Of a DNA stretch of 64,000 nucleotides, positions 25,801 to 51,408 are shown piece by piece. This DNA is from Mansonella perstans (Eukaryota; Nematoda; Chromadorea; Rhabditida; Onchocercidae). The DNA lies in the NCBI GenBank assembly GCA_037074765.1, contig JBAMDO010000032.1:124001-188000 (forward strand). Reading direction: 5' to 3'. The position numbers were made by a program, and so were the translations under genes. The notes under the pieces were generated by a model. That model made no database searches. It was not told the DNA's origin and saw nothing but the letters and a program-made list of their open reading frames with translations. Position 1 is the stretch's first letter. Each line of letters begins with the position of its first letter.

Positions 25801-27444
25801 ACACTAGTCGTTGATGATAATCACTTTTCATCAATTAACAAGATTAACAAGTGTAAAATATGTGTGATTTTTCTGGGTGATTTAAAAGTGATTATCAATA
25901 GATCATCATCTCCGGCTGTTAGTCAAGTATAGTCATATCAGTTTTTAAAATACAGGAAAAATTTTTAGAATTTCGAAGTCGATAAAAAATTTCAACACAT
26001 TAAAGTTTAAAGCAAAAGAAAGTCAAAAAATTGATCACTGTCTATATCTTTTTTCTTCACAGATTTTTTCCAAAAATTATGCGAGAAAAATTCCTACCCA
26101 ACTGGGTGAAATTGAAATGTCAAGTCATTACGAAATTAAAGTGAACTGAAAACTTGAGACTGGAACTGGCGCACGTCAGTTGCATTTTATTTGGTTAAAA
26201 ATATTCTGTTCGAACTTGAATCCTAAAATGTGTCATCTAAATTGCAAATAACTTGCATTATCGGAAAACGTATCACAATACAAGAATACTTGGATCAAAT
26301 AGCTTTAGTGTGACCGAAGTAGATTATAGTTTGAAACAGATGATAATGTCAACTTTCTTTGAGAGATTAATCAACACTGAGATTGTGAACATCGTATTGC
26401 TGTGCTTTGACAGTCAAAAAATAATGATAATTTATTAAATTTTTTTTTTATCAAAAACTTATAGCAATTCAGCAATCTATCAAAAATAAAAAAATTTGAG
26501 ATTGAAATGAAATTTCGCAATCTGGAAATTTTCACATGCATAGCTTCATTATACGAGAAAGCAAATCACTAATCATTTTAGATATTTAAAATTAAAAGAG
26601 ATTTGTTCAACACAATTTGTGTTGAAGGCAGTGGCTTGTAATGGGAAGTTTCCAATTTAACTATTCTATTCTGTTCGTTCATTTTTAGAACAGGAATATT
26701 TTTTAAAAAACAAGGAATAATTAAAATCACACAATTAAGTTCTGCTGTTTCTTCATTTCTATATTCGATAGACTACTTCCTGATAGGTTTTCTGGTCAAG
26801 AAAACAAATGCTGCTTCCAGAAAATAAATTCATTTCATACATTTCACTTGCATTTCTATTTAAATTTTTACTTGAAAATGATGGAATAGCATAATTCGCG
26901 TTCAAGCTAATGATTCACCGAATCCTGCTCATATTTTTTGCAGTACGATCACCTTCGAAATTTCCCATATTAACTGACCACTGAACTACCTGAACTATTC
27001 TGCGATACATAAAATTAAAGCATTTCTTACAAAAAAGCCAAATTAAAAGTTGGTAATTAACCAGATTTTTCAAGATAAATAATAAAGTATATTCTACTGC
27101 CAAACTTGCAATTTCAATTCCACTATGCAGAAAAATGGAGACTTGAATTTCCTGCAAACTTGCAAGATACTCTTTAGCCCATACTTCTTGTAAACGGTTA
27201 ATTTCTTGCAAGCGTGATATTCCAATACTTCAATGTTATTAATTATTGCTGTCAACTTCAAAATGTTTAGCTCAAGCAAGTTACGCAAGAGAGCGAATAT
27301 TTACAATTGATAAGTTTGGAATGTTATTTACTAATGAAATGGATAGAAGCATAACATTCTGCAAAAAATACACAAACGCAACTGATAATGTGAAGTAATG
27401 GAAGAATGAAGTTATTGAATCGACTACAGCAATCTCACCACTTG
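22805..27444. other. Intergenic interval between the IMP and NALCN genes
   Basis: Contains the IMP 3' UTR and the 3' flank of the NALCN gene; the two genes converge here. Open stretches at 24198-24736 (+) and 26915-27288 (-) have hydrophobic, low-information translations and no splice context I trust. No further gene is supported. Confidence 0.5.
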
Positions 27445-41376
<13,932 letters not shown>

Positions 41377-41392
41377 GTCACCGACAGAGTGG

Positions 41393-41405
41393 CTGAAACA
41401 AGCTG
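41393..41405 (-). promoter_or_regulatory. Candidate 3' splice/trans-splice acceptors upstream of the NALCN start
   Basis: Two TGTTTCAG motifs on the minus strand end about 17 and 27 nt before the ATG at 41376-41374. They may receive spliced leader or end a 5' UTR intron. An in-frame ATG further upstream (41439) would make the acceptor coding and is less likely. Confidence 0.4.
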
Positions 41406-43179
41406 AAACAGTAAAGGACAGTTGAGAACAGTTAAACATTATTGTAGTCAGATCGGGGTCATACCTGGTTCCAAAACAATAAATTATATGCCGTGTAATT
41501 TCATAAGCCCATTTTGCAAGTATGCTGAAATATCAAACTAAAGAAGATGGTACGCAATCCTTGTTATTCAAAATTTCATCAGATTAAGTCAATATCAGAT
41601 CACATTTAAATTCATCACTCTATTCTTCTCTATTTAAACTCTAATCGTTTTTTTCTCATCAATATAATTAATGTTATAATGAAAGGAGAATGATGGCTCA
41701 AGATAAAATTTGATTTGAGCTGATAAACTTAGATAAACCGATAACGATTCATTGGACAGGAAAATGGAAATAGTTAATTTAACTTTTTCCATGTCAAATT
41801 ACTCCTCCCTTCATCTATGCAAGAATGTATCTTGAGGCAGTGAAGTAAGTCTTGCAGTCTTGCATTTATGTTAATAACACTTTTGAGGTATTACTGTGTA
41901 TCAAGAAGTCTGAAAGGAAAAATAAACCAAACATATTTGCACATTCCTACTAATTATGAGCTTTTTGATATCGTAATATACTGCGATGCCTGCAATTTGT
42001 TAGGTCCTCAGAATTATTCTACTACCGAATTGAACTTCGTGTCGGAATCGTCCTGAATCTACTATCCTTGGTGTAGTGTGCCCAACGTTTTTCTCAGCAT
42101 TACTGCATCCGCCATTCCATAACAAAATATGACAAAAAAGATGTAAATGTATGCTCGACATGGTTCATTCGAGTCCGATTGAGACAATTTAAATATTGGA
42201 GATTATCAAAGAATTAGAGATATCCCTCATGAATTTTGTGTCTGTGTGTGAGCGGCTCCGATGATTTATCGACTCCGATGAAAGCATGCCATCATTGGGC
42301 AGCATAAGTTTAACCCATTCCTTTATCGGAATGCTTCAACAAACAATAGCTGATAACGATGGCTGAGCAGAATAACATAATAGGATTCATAATAACGGAA
42401 AACGAGAAGAAATGCTTTAATGATAAAGATAATTTGCCTATGGGGAAATTATGAGTAAGCTTTAAGATACAGCGCGGATAAAATAAGTGGTGATATCAAA
42501 TATTTAACAGTGGTAATAATGGAATGATAAGTAAGTCTGAAAAAAAAACAGTGATAAGTACTGAAATTGCAAGAACAGTCACATGTGTCTTGCAAAGGAG
42601 TACCTCAATTAGCAAGCCGCTAAAGCGGGTAGTAAAATGCCATGGGAACAAGGATTCCCCATATCAACTATCTGCTTAACTTTATAGTGGTTTTTTTCAG
42701 AATGGAAATGGATGAACTCGATCAGAAATAAGCGAGTGGAATAAGAAGAAATGGTTTGAAGAGCACTTTTGAAGGTCTAATTGAGCGAAAAGACCAGAAA
42801 TTTAAGAGGGAATTCCTTAACTTACGTACAAAGAAATCTGATCAAAATGAAGTGAACTCATGTCGTAACAAAGCTAGGACAAAGTATGTCGTTCCTAATG
42901 TCGGAGCGAATACATTTTGAATTATTAGCATGCCGCCACATGCAAGGCTGCAGCTGAAATGGCCAAAAGCAATTAAAAGGATCGATTTTAGAAATTGCAA
43001 AAAGTTAAACAGCTCTGCTAGAGAAGAGGAAATGCTGAAGAGCAAATACTTTATTCTCCAAAATAGCATCTTCAAAACAAAATCTAAAAGTTGACTCACT
43101 TCTCTACCTTCGTCTTTACTTCTTAACCATTCCAACACCTCCTTCTTTTAACTTACGTATTGCTGAGACAAACATGCTG
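41406..43179. other. Intergenic interval upstream of NALCN
   Basis: AT-rich sequence containing the NALCN promoter. An open frame of 98 codons at 42842-43138 (-) is hydrophobic and matches nothing I recognise; it lies just before the duplicated block and I do not call it a gene. Confidence 0.4.
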
Positions 43180-43288
43180 AAACAAAAATATATAAAAGAG
43201 ACACATTGTAGGATAGTTGCAACAAACATAATATTTTGTTATTTGCTTACTGTAAGGAAATTATAAAATGTAAAGAGGAAAATCGAAC

Positions 43289-43360
43289 CTTGTGAAAGAA
43301 TTTTTGAAGCAAATCTTATTGGTCCGCTTATTATTGCTAATTCTTGAGAGAAATTGATTG
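43289..43360 (-). pseudogene. Detached copy A of a GST first exon
   Basis: 72 bp with intact acceptor (CTCTCAG) and donor-like GTTCG, open in the phase used by the GST exon at 49509-49583 and reading INFSQELAIISGP and onward. One codon shorter than that exon and about half its residues differ. No following GST exon lies downstream on the minus strand before the NALCN gene, so it is an orphan exon carried by repeat copy 1. Confidence 0.55.
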
Positions 43361-43724
43361 CTGAGAGAAACAAGATCCTAAAAGTATCGATTCACTACAT
43401 CTGTCATCAATATAAGATACAAATTGTTTAAAAAAAAGCTCCAAAAAGCTTCAATGATAATGTCATAGCTCAAAGCAAATGATCATTGTCAATACTAATG
43501 AAAATTTCGTGGACATTATGGAATTTAAATTAATTTGACAGAAATGTGTCAAAAATATTCAAATACTCTTTTTTTATTTCTAGTCTATCATTAATATCAT
43601 TTACACGTATGAAAGCTGCAATACTCCTTCTGGAAATTAAATTATTTGTCATTTATTGGAATGCAATTGAATTTAAACAATGCGCTCATATTTCACTTAC
43701 CATGTCAATAACTGCTTAAACATT

Positions 43725-44035
43725 GTCGAATGATGATGCTTGTTGTTAGCACTAAAGCTGAAACAATCGCTTAATGTTAGCAAAAACCAAATCCGTTATA
43801 TTGCAATTAAACTGTTTATAATAAAATTTTGCTGGCAAAATACAATTATAAAAGGAAAGAATTCAGAGAAAATGATAAACAAGCAATCAATTAAATATAA
43901 TATTCCGAATCATCGATAAGCTATTTCCAACAAATGCCTTTGAATTGCTAATTGTAAAGAATTCTTGAATTATGTCATACAACTTTTAATTTTTGTATGA
44001 CATAATGCCAAATCATCCCATAATTATAATGATAT
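43725..44035. repeat. Inverted repeat arm 1
   Basis: Reverse-complementary to segments of 47265-47735, about 3.2 kb away; for example the stretch around 43750-43790 (AACAATCGCTTAATGTTAGC) reappears inverted at about 47685-47705. Arm 2 contains an extra ~150 bp. Confidence 0.8.
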
Positions 44036-45584
44036 GAATTTATAACACAATATTTCGGTTTTTTCAACAGATTTCTTACGTCGCTGTTGTTAGTAAGTTT
44101 GAAAAAAATATTGTCATTCTATGAAAATCTTTTGTTTGAATGCTAAAGTCGTTTGAATGGTATGTCAATTGTCTTATAATCAATCTTAATAATCTTTAAA
44201 ATCTGGATTATTTTTATAAGCAGCCGAAACAACGTGAAAAACAGTTACCCATCTTCAAAAAAAATTATTCTTTAGGCTTCATGTCACTCATTTTTGATTA
44301 TGGTTAATACTTCAGGTTAATACACGTCTGCGCTATGATAATAATTATAATGCAGTATATATGCAGTATGAATGATTGCGGGAAATTTTCGGAAAGCCTT
44401 TAATTTCATTAAGTTACTTATAAAAGATATTGCAATTTTCCAAAAAAATGAAGGAGGGTATATCATGGGAATGTGATAGTGTGAGATGTGAGATGCTCAA
44501 ACCTGATATTTAACGGATGTTCATATATATGATTTTGGTTCACGGAAGAGCGAACTCTTCGAACCATTGAAAAGAATGTTGTAAATGGAAGTGCCGCCTG
44601 CTTTTTAAATCCATTCTTCGCAATTTTGACTACTTGTAATGATTACTTTTCAATCTACACCAATCATATCACTTAAAGATTGCTAGAGCTCAATAATACT
44701 GAAAGAGAGATCTTCATAGAGCCATAAGATACATTAATGAAACAAGCGTCTGATGGAAATTTGAAAGAAGAAAAGAAAGCAAAAGACTAGAGATTTCGGG
44801 GACAAATATATTTCCTTTGAAATTTGCCATCTTTTCTATTAGTTACATTTTAAAGCATGCATCGAAACACATATTTAAAATACGCTTATTTCAAAGCGTT
44901 CTAAAAATGCAACTAATTTTAATTTTCTACTAATTTACACTCAGACCAGTGCTTACATAATTATATGGCTGTACTAAGAAGGATTTGTGTTTGAAAAGAG
45001 CGAAATGCAGACAGACATTTTAGCAAATAAATGTTATGCTAGCATAAGATGAATAATAAGATTCTTTCAAAAGCTTACAAGTTCCCTTTCTTCTATTTCG
45101 AAAAAGAAAAAGAAAATAAAAAACTGATAAGAAACAAGGCAGGACACAGGTGAAATGATATGATCGAAATGCAATAGCTATTTAATCATCAGTTTTATTG
45201 CTATTGATAGAAAGAACTTACGAACAAAAGAAGGTGACAATTTTTCATTTAAAATTATTCATTTGATATCTTCTCTTCTCTGGAGGAATTTCACATCTCC
45301 TACTGTTTGTAGGAAATTAGATTAAAATGTACCAAGCAGATGTGTTATATAACAGCCCAGAGAATCGATCAGTCTGATTCAGTCTTTTTTTCGCATTAGC
45401 TTGGTAAGTAATCTGGGCTGGTCTTTTGTAACTTTTAGCTTTTTTTTTTTCAAATTCATTTTTTTTTTTAAAATGCACTTCATTTTTTAAATGCACTGAA
45501 TCTCTCCAAAACAAAAAATATTGTGAAGCATTTTACTTCACATAATTTTAATGTTCTGTCAAAGAGGTACAGTGTCGAGAAGGA

Positions 45585-45694
45585 AGTAAACAGAGGGGTC
45601 ATTTTTTTCCGGCAGTAAACAGAGGGGTCACTTTTTCCGAGAGTAAACAGAGGGGTTACTTTCTCTGGGAGTAAACAGAAGGGTTACTTTTTTC
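45585..45694 (+). repeat. 28-bp minisatellite, 4 units
   Basis: Tandem units with consensus start AGTAAACAGAGGGGTCACTT followed by TTTCCGAG. Four units in segmental copy 1; spacers vary in a few positions. The same array has 8 units in copy 2. Confidence 0.9.
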
Positions 45695-46350
45695 CTAAAA
45701 TAAGTTTATTAAGCACAGTATTGCATAATATAGTATAATATTTTTGATTAAAATGAAATTATGCGTTGGTTAAATGAAATAATCTTATTTCTCTTAAGTT
45801 TAATCTAGTTCCACGTAATATGATGCGTGAAGAGCTGCTCTGAAATACGGAGGAGTCATTTATTTGCTAAAAAATCTATTCGGAAATACCATCTGTTCAT
45901 AATTTCCACTCGATGACATCTCAGTGGAAGCATCATCTCTCTACCATATTTGATTTCTTTATCAAAAAGACATTAGCTATTATGACCTTTGAAAGGACAC
46001 ATACACCTAACAGATAGATACTAAGAATGATTCGCACCCCTTATAACGTGCTTCATGAAGGGCAAGCACGCGGGTCAAGTAAATTTGAGGTCATCCAATT
46101 CTAATTGTACGTCATTTTGAATTCCTCAAATCTTTCTGGGCGCAATTAATTCTTTTATTCACATTTCCATTCATACAAACTAACTACAAGGAAGAAAGAA
46201 TGATTATAGTCATCGAAATCTTTCAAAATCTGATAAGACAATAAGTTCTACAATTGAACATTCTCAATCAAATATCGCCGAAAAAATTGATTGTAAAAAA
46301 ATATAATCCATCAAGGAAATGTATCAGTTCAAATCTAAAAGTCAAATCAT

Positions 46351-47824
46351 ACCAATGAATTTTATACTGATTTAAGAATTAATAAATAAAAAGACCAAGA
46401 TAGAAAAAAAGACAGGCTAACAAAATGCGCTTAGTGTCGGATGAGAATTGAGAACACTGCAGATGGCGGATGGCTCCAAATGCCGCCTCTCAATTTACTA
46501 GTCACAATTCAATTTCTTCCAAATGATATTTTTAATTTATTTTGGCTTCAGCCTTATCCATGCTTTTATTTTTTGTCTTTCGTTTCGCTGATTCAATTTT
46601 ATTAAAATTATAATCAACAGTTGTCAATCAAACGTTTTATTAGTTTATCATTACCATTTTACAAATTACAATACGCACTTACATATATAAAATATTGCAA
46701 AATGTAAAATGATAATGAGAGAATTTAGAATGCACAGATTTGAGCAGTTGTCTCAGCGATCCTATTGACCAGTATTGTAAAAATTGAAATTGCTTAAGCA
46801 TATTTTAAAAATGCATTCCGCGAAGAGTCCAATCATCTGAATATGATGAATTCATTTGGAAGCACAAATCAGACGAGCAACTTCACTCTGTGAAAAGGAC
46901 TACGCGACGCGATGCTTGATTTCATTTATTATTATTCTATAATATTCTTCCTGAAAACGACTTGCGTGAGAAGTGACGTTGTTTTAGAGATTTGATAGAA
47001 GAAATGGCTGTAACAGAAGTATTTTGAAACAACACAGAAGTTAAGTGAGATAAAAACAATGTTTCAATTAAAATGGTCAAGTGTACAATTAGACAACTCA
47101 GAGATTGCTTTACTTCAAGTTGTGGGAAACATTTACATCTGCTTCTGGGTGAATCTGGGTGAATTGAAAAAAGTAAAACTGAATAGATCCAAAAGCTTTT
47201 GAATTTTGATAGTGCTTTATTTCATGCATTAGATTACATCTGTTTAAGTGCATTGACAGGACATATTATGATAATTATGGGATGATTTGGCATTATAACG
47301 TTGTATGGCGTAATTCTTAACTTCTGGAACTTCTTAACAATTAGCAATTCAAAGACATATATTTTCACCTGTAAGTTTGCTAGCCCTGTAATCGGCACCG
47401 ACAGCTTCACCTATTTTGTCCAGCTGTACCTTTGGCGTTTTGATATTATTTCTTTGTAGTAAAACGTTTCATACCTCAATACTTTCCTTTCATTATACTC
47501 TTTTAAAGAATGTTCGTCAGCTGTTGGAAATAGTTGAAATAGCTTACCGATGATTCGGAATATTATATTTAATTGATTGCTTGCTTATCATTTTCTCTGA
47601 ATTATTTCCTTTTACAATTGTATTTTGCTAGCAAAATTTTATTATAAACAGTTTAATTGCAGTATAACGGATTTGGTTTTTGCTAACATTAAGCGATTGT
47701 TTCAACTTTATTGCTAACAAGCAAGCATCATCATATCGACAAAATATAAGATAGCCTTCTTTCACTGTTTTCTGAATGTGATATGCAGGTGTGGTTGGTG
47801 CTCTTACAACATTGAAGGGCTGAG
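46351..47824. other. Non-coding stretch downstream of the GST pseudogene
   Basis: Holds inverted repeat arm 2 (47265-47735) and otherwise AT-rich unique sequence. No gene seen. Confidence 0.45.
47265..47735. repeat. Inverted repeat arm 2
   Basis: Inverted partial copy of 43725-44035 (and of the matching part of segmental copy 2), interrupted near 47365-47520. It abuts the 3' end of the GST pseudogene. Confidence 0.8.
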
Positions 47825-49583
47825 TTAAGTTCGAGAGCCACAACGATTGATGTCCATAACAGTGGGATATGGTTTTGCTGTAGTGATCAGAAAAGTCTTC
47901 AACTGAGGTTCTGATTCTCGAACTGTTCGAGTCTGCAAAGAAAGACAATTACTCTCCACTGCCAAGTTCGATTTTTTCTTGAGATGTTTTAAAATGCAAA
48001 ATATTCAAAAAGATTTTGATGAATGTTAAAGTTTTCAGGATTCTTTATTAAAGGATACTATTAGGTTTGCGTTGCTATGTTCATTCAATTGCTACAGATT
48101 CTGTGAATTGTTGCTTCGTGAACGGATAGCTAATAAATAACAGTTACCTCTGGCAAATCTCGCATCCTATTGAACCATTTCACAAGTTTTGGATAGTTAT
48201 TCGGGAAATACTCAAGGAAGCAATCTTTAACGTACTGTCGAACGATAAACAAACGCTGGATGAAACGGATAGAACATGAACGGATAGAACATGATGACGA
48301 TAGAAGCTGGTGCCTACATTTATTAAAGCAAATATAAATTAAAAGTTAAAGAAAGAAGTGTGATCAAATTGAAATCGAAGTACTAAGAAGACTTGCAAGA
48401 GAGGGACCAGAAACAGTTTGTAGCAAATGGGACAAAAGGAGGGAGAAATGAAAAATGAAATCTAAAAGGAAAGGAGATTGTAAGACTTGCTCAGCCATGG
48501 AAAATTTCAATGCAAGATCATAAAATTACCGGAAAACTTTCCCAAATGTGTCATTTCGTGTATTGTATTACAAATCTGTAATAAATAGCTGTTAAAAGAG
48601 CACGAATAGATGCGGAATAGAGTTGTAAAAATCAGTCGATGTACCGCTTGTAGTTGAAGTGAATCATATCGCTGTTTTGCTCTCAAAAATGGTTCTTTAG
48701 GCAGAATGTTTTTTCCTGGAAACGCATTATCCAAATATTCCAGAATCACACGCGAGTCAATCACAAACTGTAATTCTATATTTATAAATTTCATAGGAGG
48801 TGAAAAGTCAATAAGTCCCACTTAATTGTGATCACGCGATGCTTTTGGCTTAGTCTTCAAAACATGGCCAGAAAATGCAATAAAAATCATAATAAAAAAT
48901 GGAATGATCTAGAAATGAAGTGGATGGATATTTGCTATTCATTTTGATATAAATGACCATTTTTGATATAAACAACAAGCCTTATCGTTATGTTGTAGAA
49001 CTGGTGCTTTGAAATTGTTCGAACGAAACTAATGAGGCTTATTTTGTTCATCAATATAAGAAACAAGAAATCTGTAACGGATATTAACAATGAATTATTA
49101 ATTGTTAGTTTATAAATAATGTTGATAAATTGCTTTGATATACTGAAGTTTCAAGAGACTAACGGGATGCCTTTCTTGAGCGCAGCGATGATAACTCTAT
49201 CACAGTATGGCCATGTTCGGAACACGTAGATGCAAACGATATCGTTCGGTTCACCTATATTCAAACAATGATTTTATATGCTTTTACTTTCTATTAAAAT
49301 ATATCGATGTTTTCTCATACAAATAATGCATTGCCATAATGGTATTACTGCCACAATGAGTGATGAGATGGATCTTTCTCAATATATCGTAGCATCAGAT
49401 AATACTAATATATAAAAGAGATATATTGTAGGATCGCTGCAACAAACATGATATTTTGTTATTTGCTTACTGTAAGGAAATTATAAAATGTAAAGAGAAA
49501 AATCTAACCTTGTAGAAAAACTGTTGGAACAAATCCTGCTGGTCCCCTTATTACAAATTGATGCGGAAGTGAGAAATTGATTG
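47825..49583 (-). pseudogene. Omega-like glutathione S-transferase, decayed
   Basis: Exons recognisable at 49509-49583, 49164-49254, 48645-48767, 48148-48313 and 47825-47932 (TAA). Omega GSTs are cytosolic thiol transferases and dehydroascorbate reductases using an active-site Cys. Seen: GEPND then FRTWPYCDRVIIAALKKGIP (thioredoxin-fold start), FVIDSRVILEYLDNAFPGKN and LRAKQRYDSLQLQ, RLFIVRQYVKDCFLEYFPN, YPKLVKWFNRMRDLPE, and a tail ending KPYPTVMDI. Reasons to call it broken: the exon joining GIP to FVIDSR is absent (phases 2 and 0 do not fit); most of the middle helical exon is missing; 48277-48313 has a 15-bp tandem duplication and a 1-nt shift between VIMFYPF and IQRLF; the usual catalytic Cys reads Trp. 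A divergent functional gene with exons I failed to find is possible but less likely. Confidence 0.65.
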
Positions 49584-50103
49584 CTGAGAGAAACAAGATC
49601 CTAAAAGTATCGATAAAAGTATCGATTCGTTATGTTGTAGAACTGGTGCTTTGAAATTGTTCGAACGAAACCAATGAGGCTTATTTTGTTCATCAATATA
49701 AGAAACAAGAAGTCTGCAATGGATGTTAACAATGAATTGTTAATTGTTGGCTAATAAATAATGTTGATAAATTGCTTTAATATACTAAAATTTCAAGAGA
49801 CTAACGGGATGCCTTTCTTGAGCAATGATGATAACTCTGATGATAACAATGATGATAACTTGAGCAGCGATGATAACTCTGTCACAGTATGAACATGTTC
49901 GCAACGTATAGATGCAAATGATTTTGTTCGGCTCACCTATATTCAAACAATGATTTTATATGCTTTTACTTTCTATTAAAATATATCGATGTTTTCTCAT
50001 ACAAACATGGGAGATGCTGAATGCATTGCCATAATGGTATTACTGCCACAATAAGTGATGAGATAGATCTTTCTCAGTATATCGTAGCATCAGATAATAC
50101 TAA
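48988..50103. repeat. Tandem duplication of the GST 5' region (unit about 640-690 bp)
   Basis: 48988-49628 and 49629 onward begin with the same sequence (TTATGTTGTAGAACTGGTGC) and run in parallel through exon 2, the following intron and the exon 1 region, ending near 50350. The second unit merges into segmental copy 2 at about 50104. Confidence 0.85.
49805..49942 (-). pseudogene. GST exon 2 copy with internal tandem insertion
   Basis: Copy of 49164-49254 reading GEPNKIICIYTLRTCSYCDR before an insertion of repeated GATGATAAC-type units that splits the helix VIIAALKKG. It keeps a Cys at the catalytic position (CSYC) that the other copy has lost. Confidence 0.6.
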
Positions 50104-50199
50104 TATATAAAAGAGATATACTGTAGGATAGTTGCAACAAACATGATATTTTGTTATTTGCTTACTGTAAGGAAATTATAAAATGTAAAGAGAAAAATC

Positions 50200-50300
50200 T
50201 AACCTTCTAGAAAAATTTTTGGAATAAATCTTATTGGTTCGGTTACATATCTTATGGTTTGTTTATTAGTGGTATTTGTTGAGCCAAATTGATTGTTGAG
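50200..50300 (-). pseudogene. GST exon 1 copy C, inactivated
   Basis: Homologous to 49509-49583 and 43289-43360, but the acceptor CAG reads CAA, the frame has a TAA, and about 25 extra bases are present. Confidence 0.5.
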
Positions 50301-50762
50301 AAAAACAAAATCCTAAAAGTATCGATTCACTACATCTCTCATCAATATAAGATACGAATTATTTAAAAAAGGCTCCAAAAAGCTTCAATTATAATGTCAT
50401 AGCTCAAAGCAATTGATCTTAGTCAATACTAATGAAAATTTCGTGGACATCATGGAATTTAAGTTAATTTGGTAGAAATGTGTCAAAAATATTCAAATAC
50501 TGTTTTGTTATTTCTAGTCTATCATTAATATCATTTACACGTATGAAAGCTGCAATACTCCTTCTGGAAATTAAATTATTTGTCATTTATTGGAATGCAA
50601 TTGAATTTAAACAATGCGCTCATATTTCACTTATCATGTCAATAACTGATTAAACATTGTCGAATGATGATGCTTGTTGTCAGCAATAAAGTTGAAACAA
50701 TCGCTTAATGTTAGCGTGATATACTGCAATTGAACTGTTTGTAATAAAATTTTGCTAGCAAT

Positions 50763-51408
50763 AGACTACAAACGCATAAGACAATTGCGATCCTAGCAGA
50801 ATGGCGGTTTTGACTTTGTATCATTTTTGAAATAGGAGGCACTAATCAGTTTGAAAAAGAAAGCGATAGAACAAAATATAGAGTAAAATGTCTGAAATGA
50901 TGATATTCTGCTCTAGCAAAGCCACTAATAAACTGAATTAAGGCAGCTTTGATGTAACCCATTTAAACTACTGGTTATAGATAGGTAATACATCAGATGT
51001 TGTCACGGCAGGTCGTTTTCCTTAAACTAAAAAGATGGATTTATTCTTGGGTTGAATATTGAGTACATTAACTTTAAGGCAGTCTTTGCGTGGTTTCCCG
51101 TCTGTTATGATAAGGTGATAATTTGTTGCAAAGTAAAAGAGTTTATTATTGTCAAAATTAAGCGACGATGTTCAAATATAGATGCATAATAACGACAAGA
51201 AAGGGATAACATGACGAGAAGATTGCAGACGAAGCTGAAGAAGTGACCCAAATCAATGCCGTAATCAAGGTCAACTCTCTGATTTCATATGCTTATATAC
51301 GCATGTGTGTACCAATCTTAGCCAATCAGATTAAAACAACTCAGAGGTCAGAGGTCGACAGAGATCAGTAGGAAATAATTCTGAGTTCTGAGGTCACAGA
51401 TATGACAA
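50763..51408. other. Sequence present only in copy 2 (insertion, or deletion from copy 1)
   Basis: Copy 1 runs directly from TTTGCTGGCAA into TACAATTATAAAAGG, while copy 2 has about 645 bp between the equivalent points. No clear terminal inverted repeats and no ORF. It contains a short direct repeat of AGAGGTCAG/GAGGTCAC type near its right end. Confidence 0.6.

Larger units (their letters stand above)
43180..46350. repeat. Segmental direct repeat, copy 1
   Basis: Matches 50104-54041 in the same orientation. From about 43860 to 46350 the match to 51410-54041 is close to identical by eye, broken only by minisatellite length and small indels; the first 600 bp, which include a GST exon copy, are more diverged. 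It ends abruptly after AAAAGTCAAATCA. No ORF of note inside, so it is a duplicated non-coding block, not an autonomous transposon. Confidence 0.9.

Noticed and set aside
26915..27288. Open frames on the minus strand next to the NALCN 3' end, including RLQEVWAKEYLASLQ
   Set aside because: The underlying DNA is a set of short CAAGAAATT/CAAGTTTGCA repeats; several frames look equally open, and the NALCN gene already ends at 27445.
42842..43138. 98-codon minus-strand frame beside the duplicated block, considered as the C-terminus of another GST copy
   Set aside because: No GST helix motifs and a hydrophobic, unplaceable sequence.
43180..46350. The large repeat considered as an autonomous transposon
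   Set aside because: No transposase, integrase or reverse transcriptase motifs and no terminal repeats; it is a segmental duplication.
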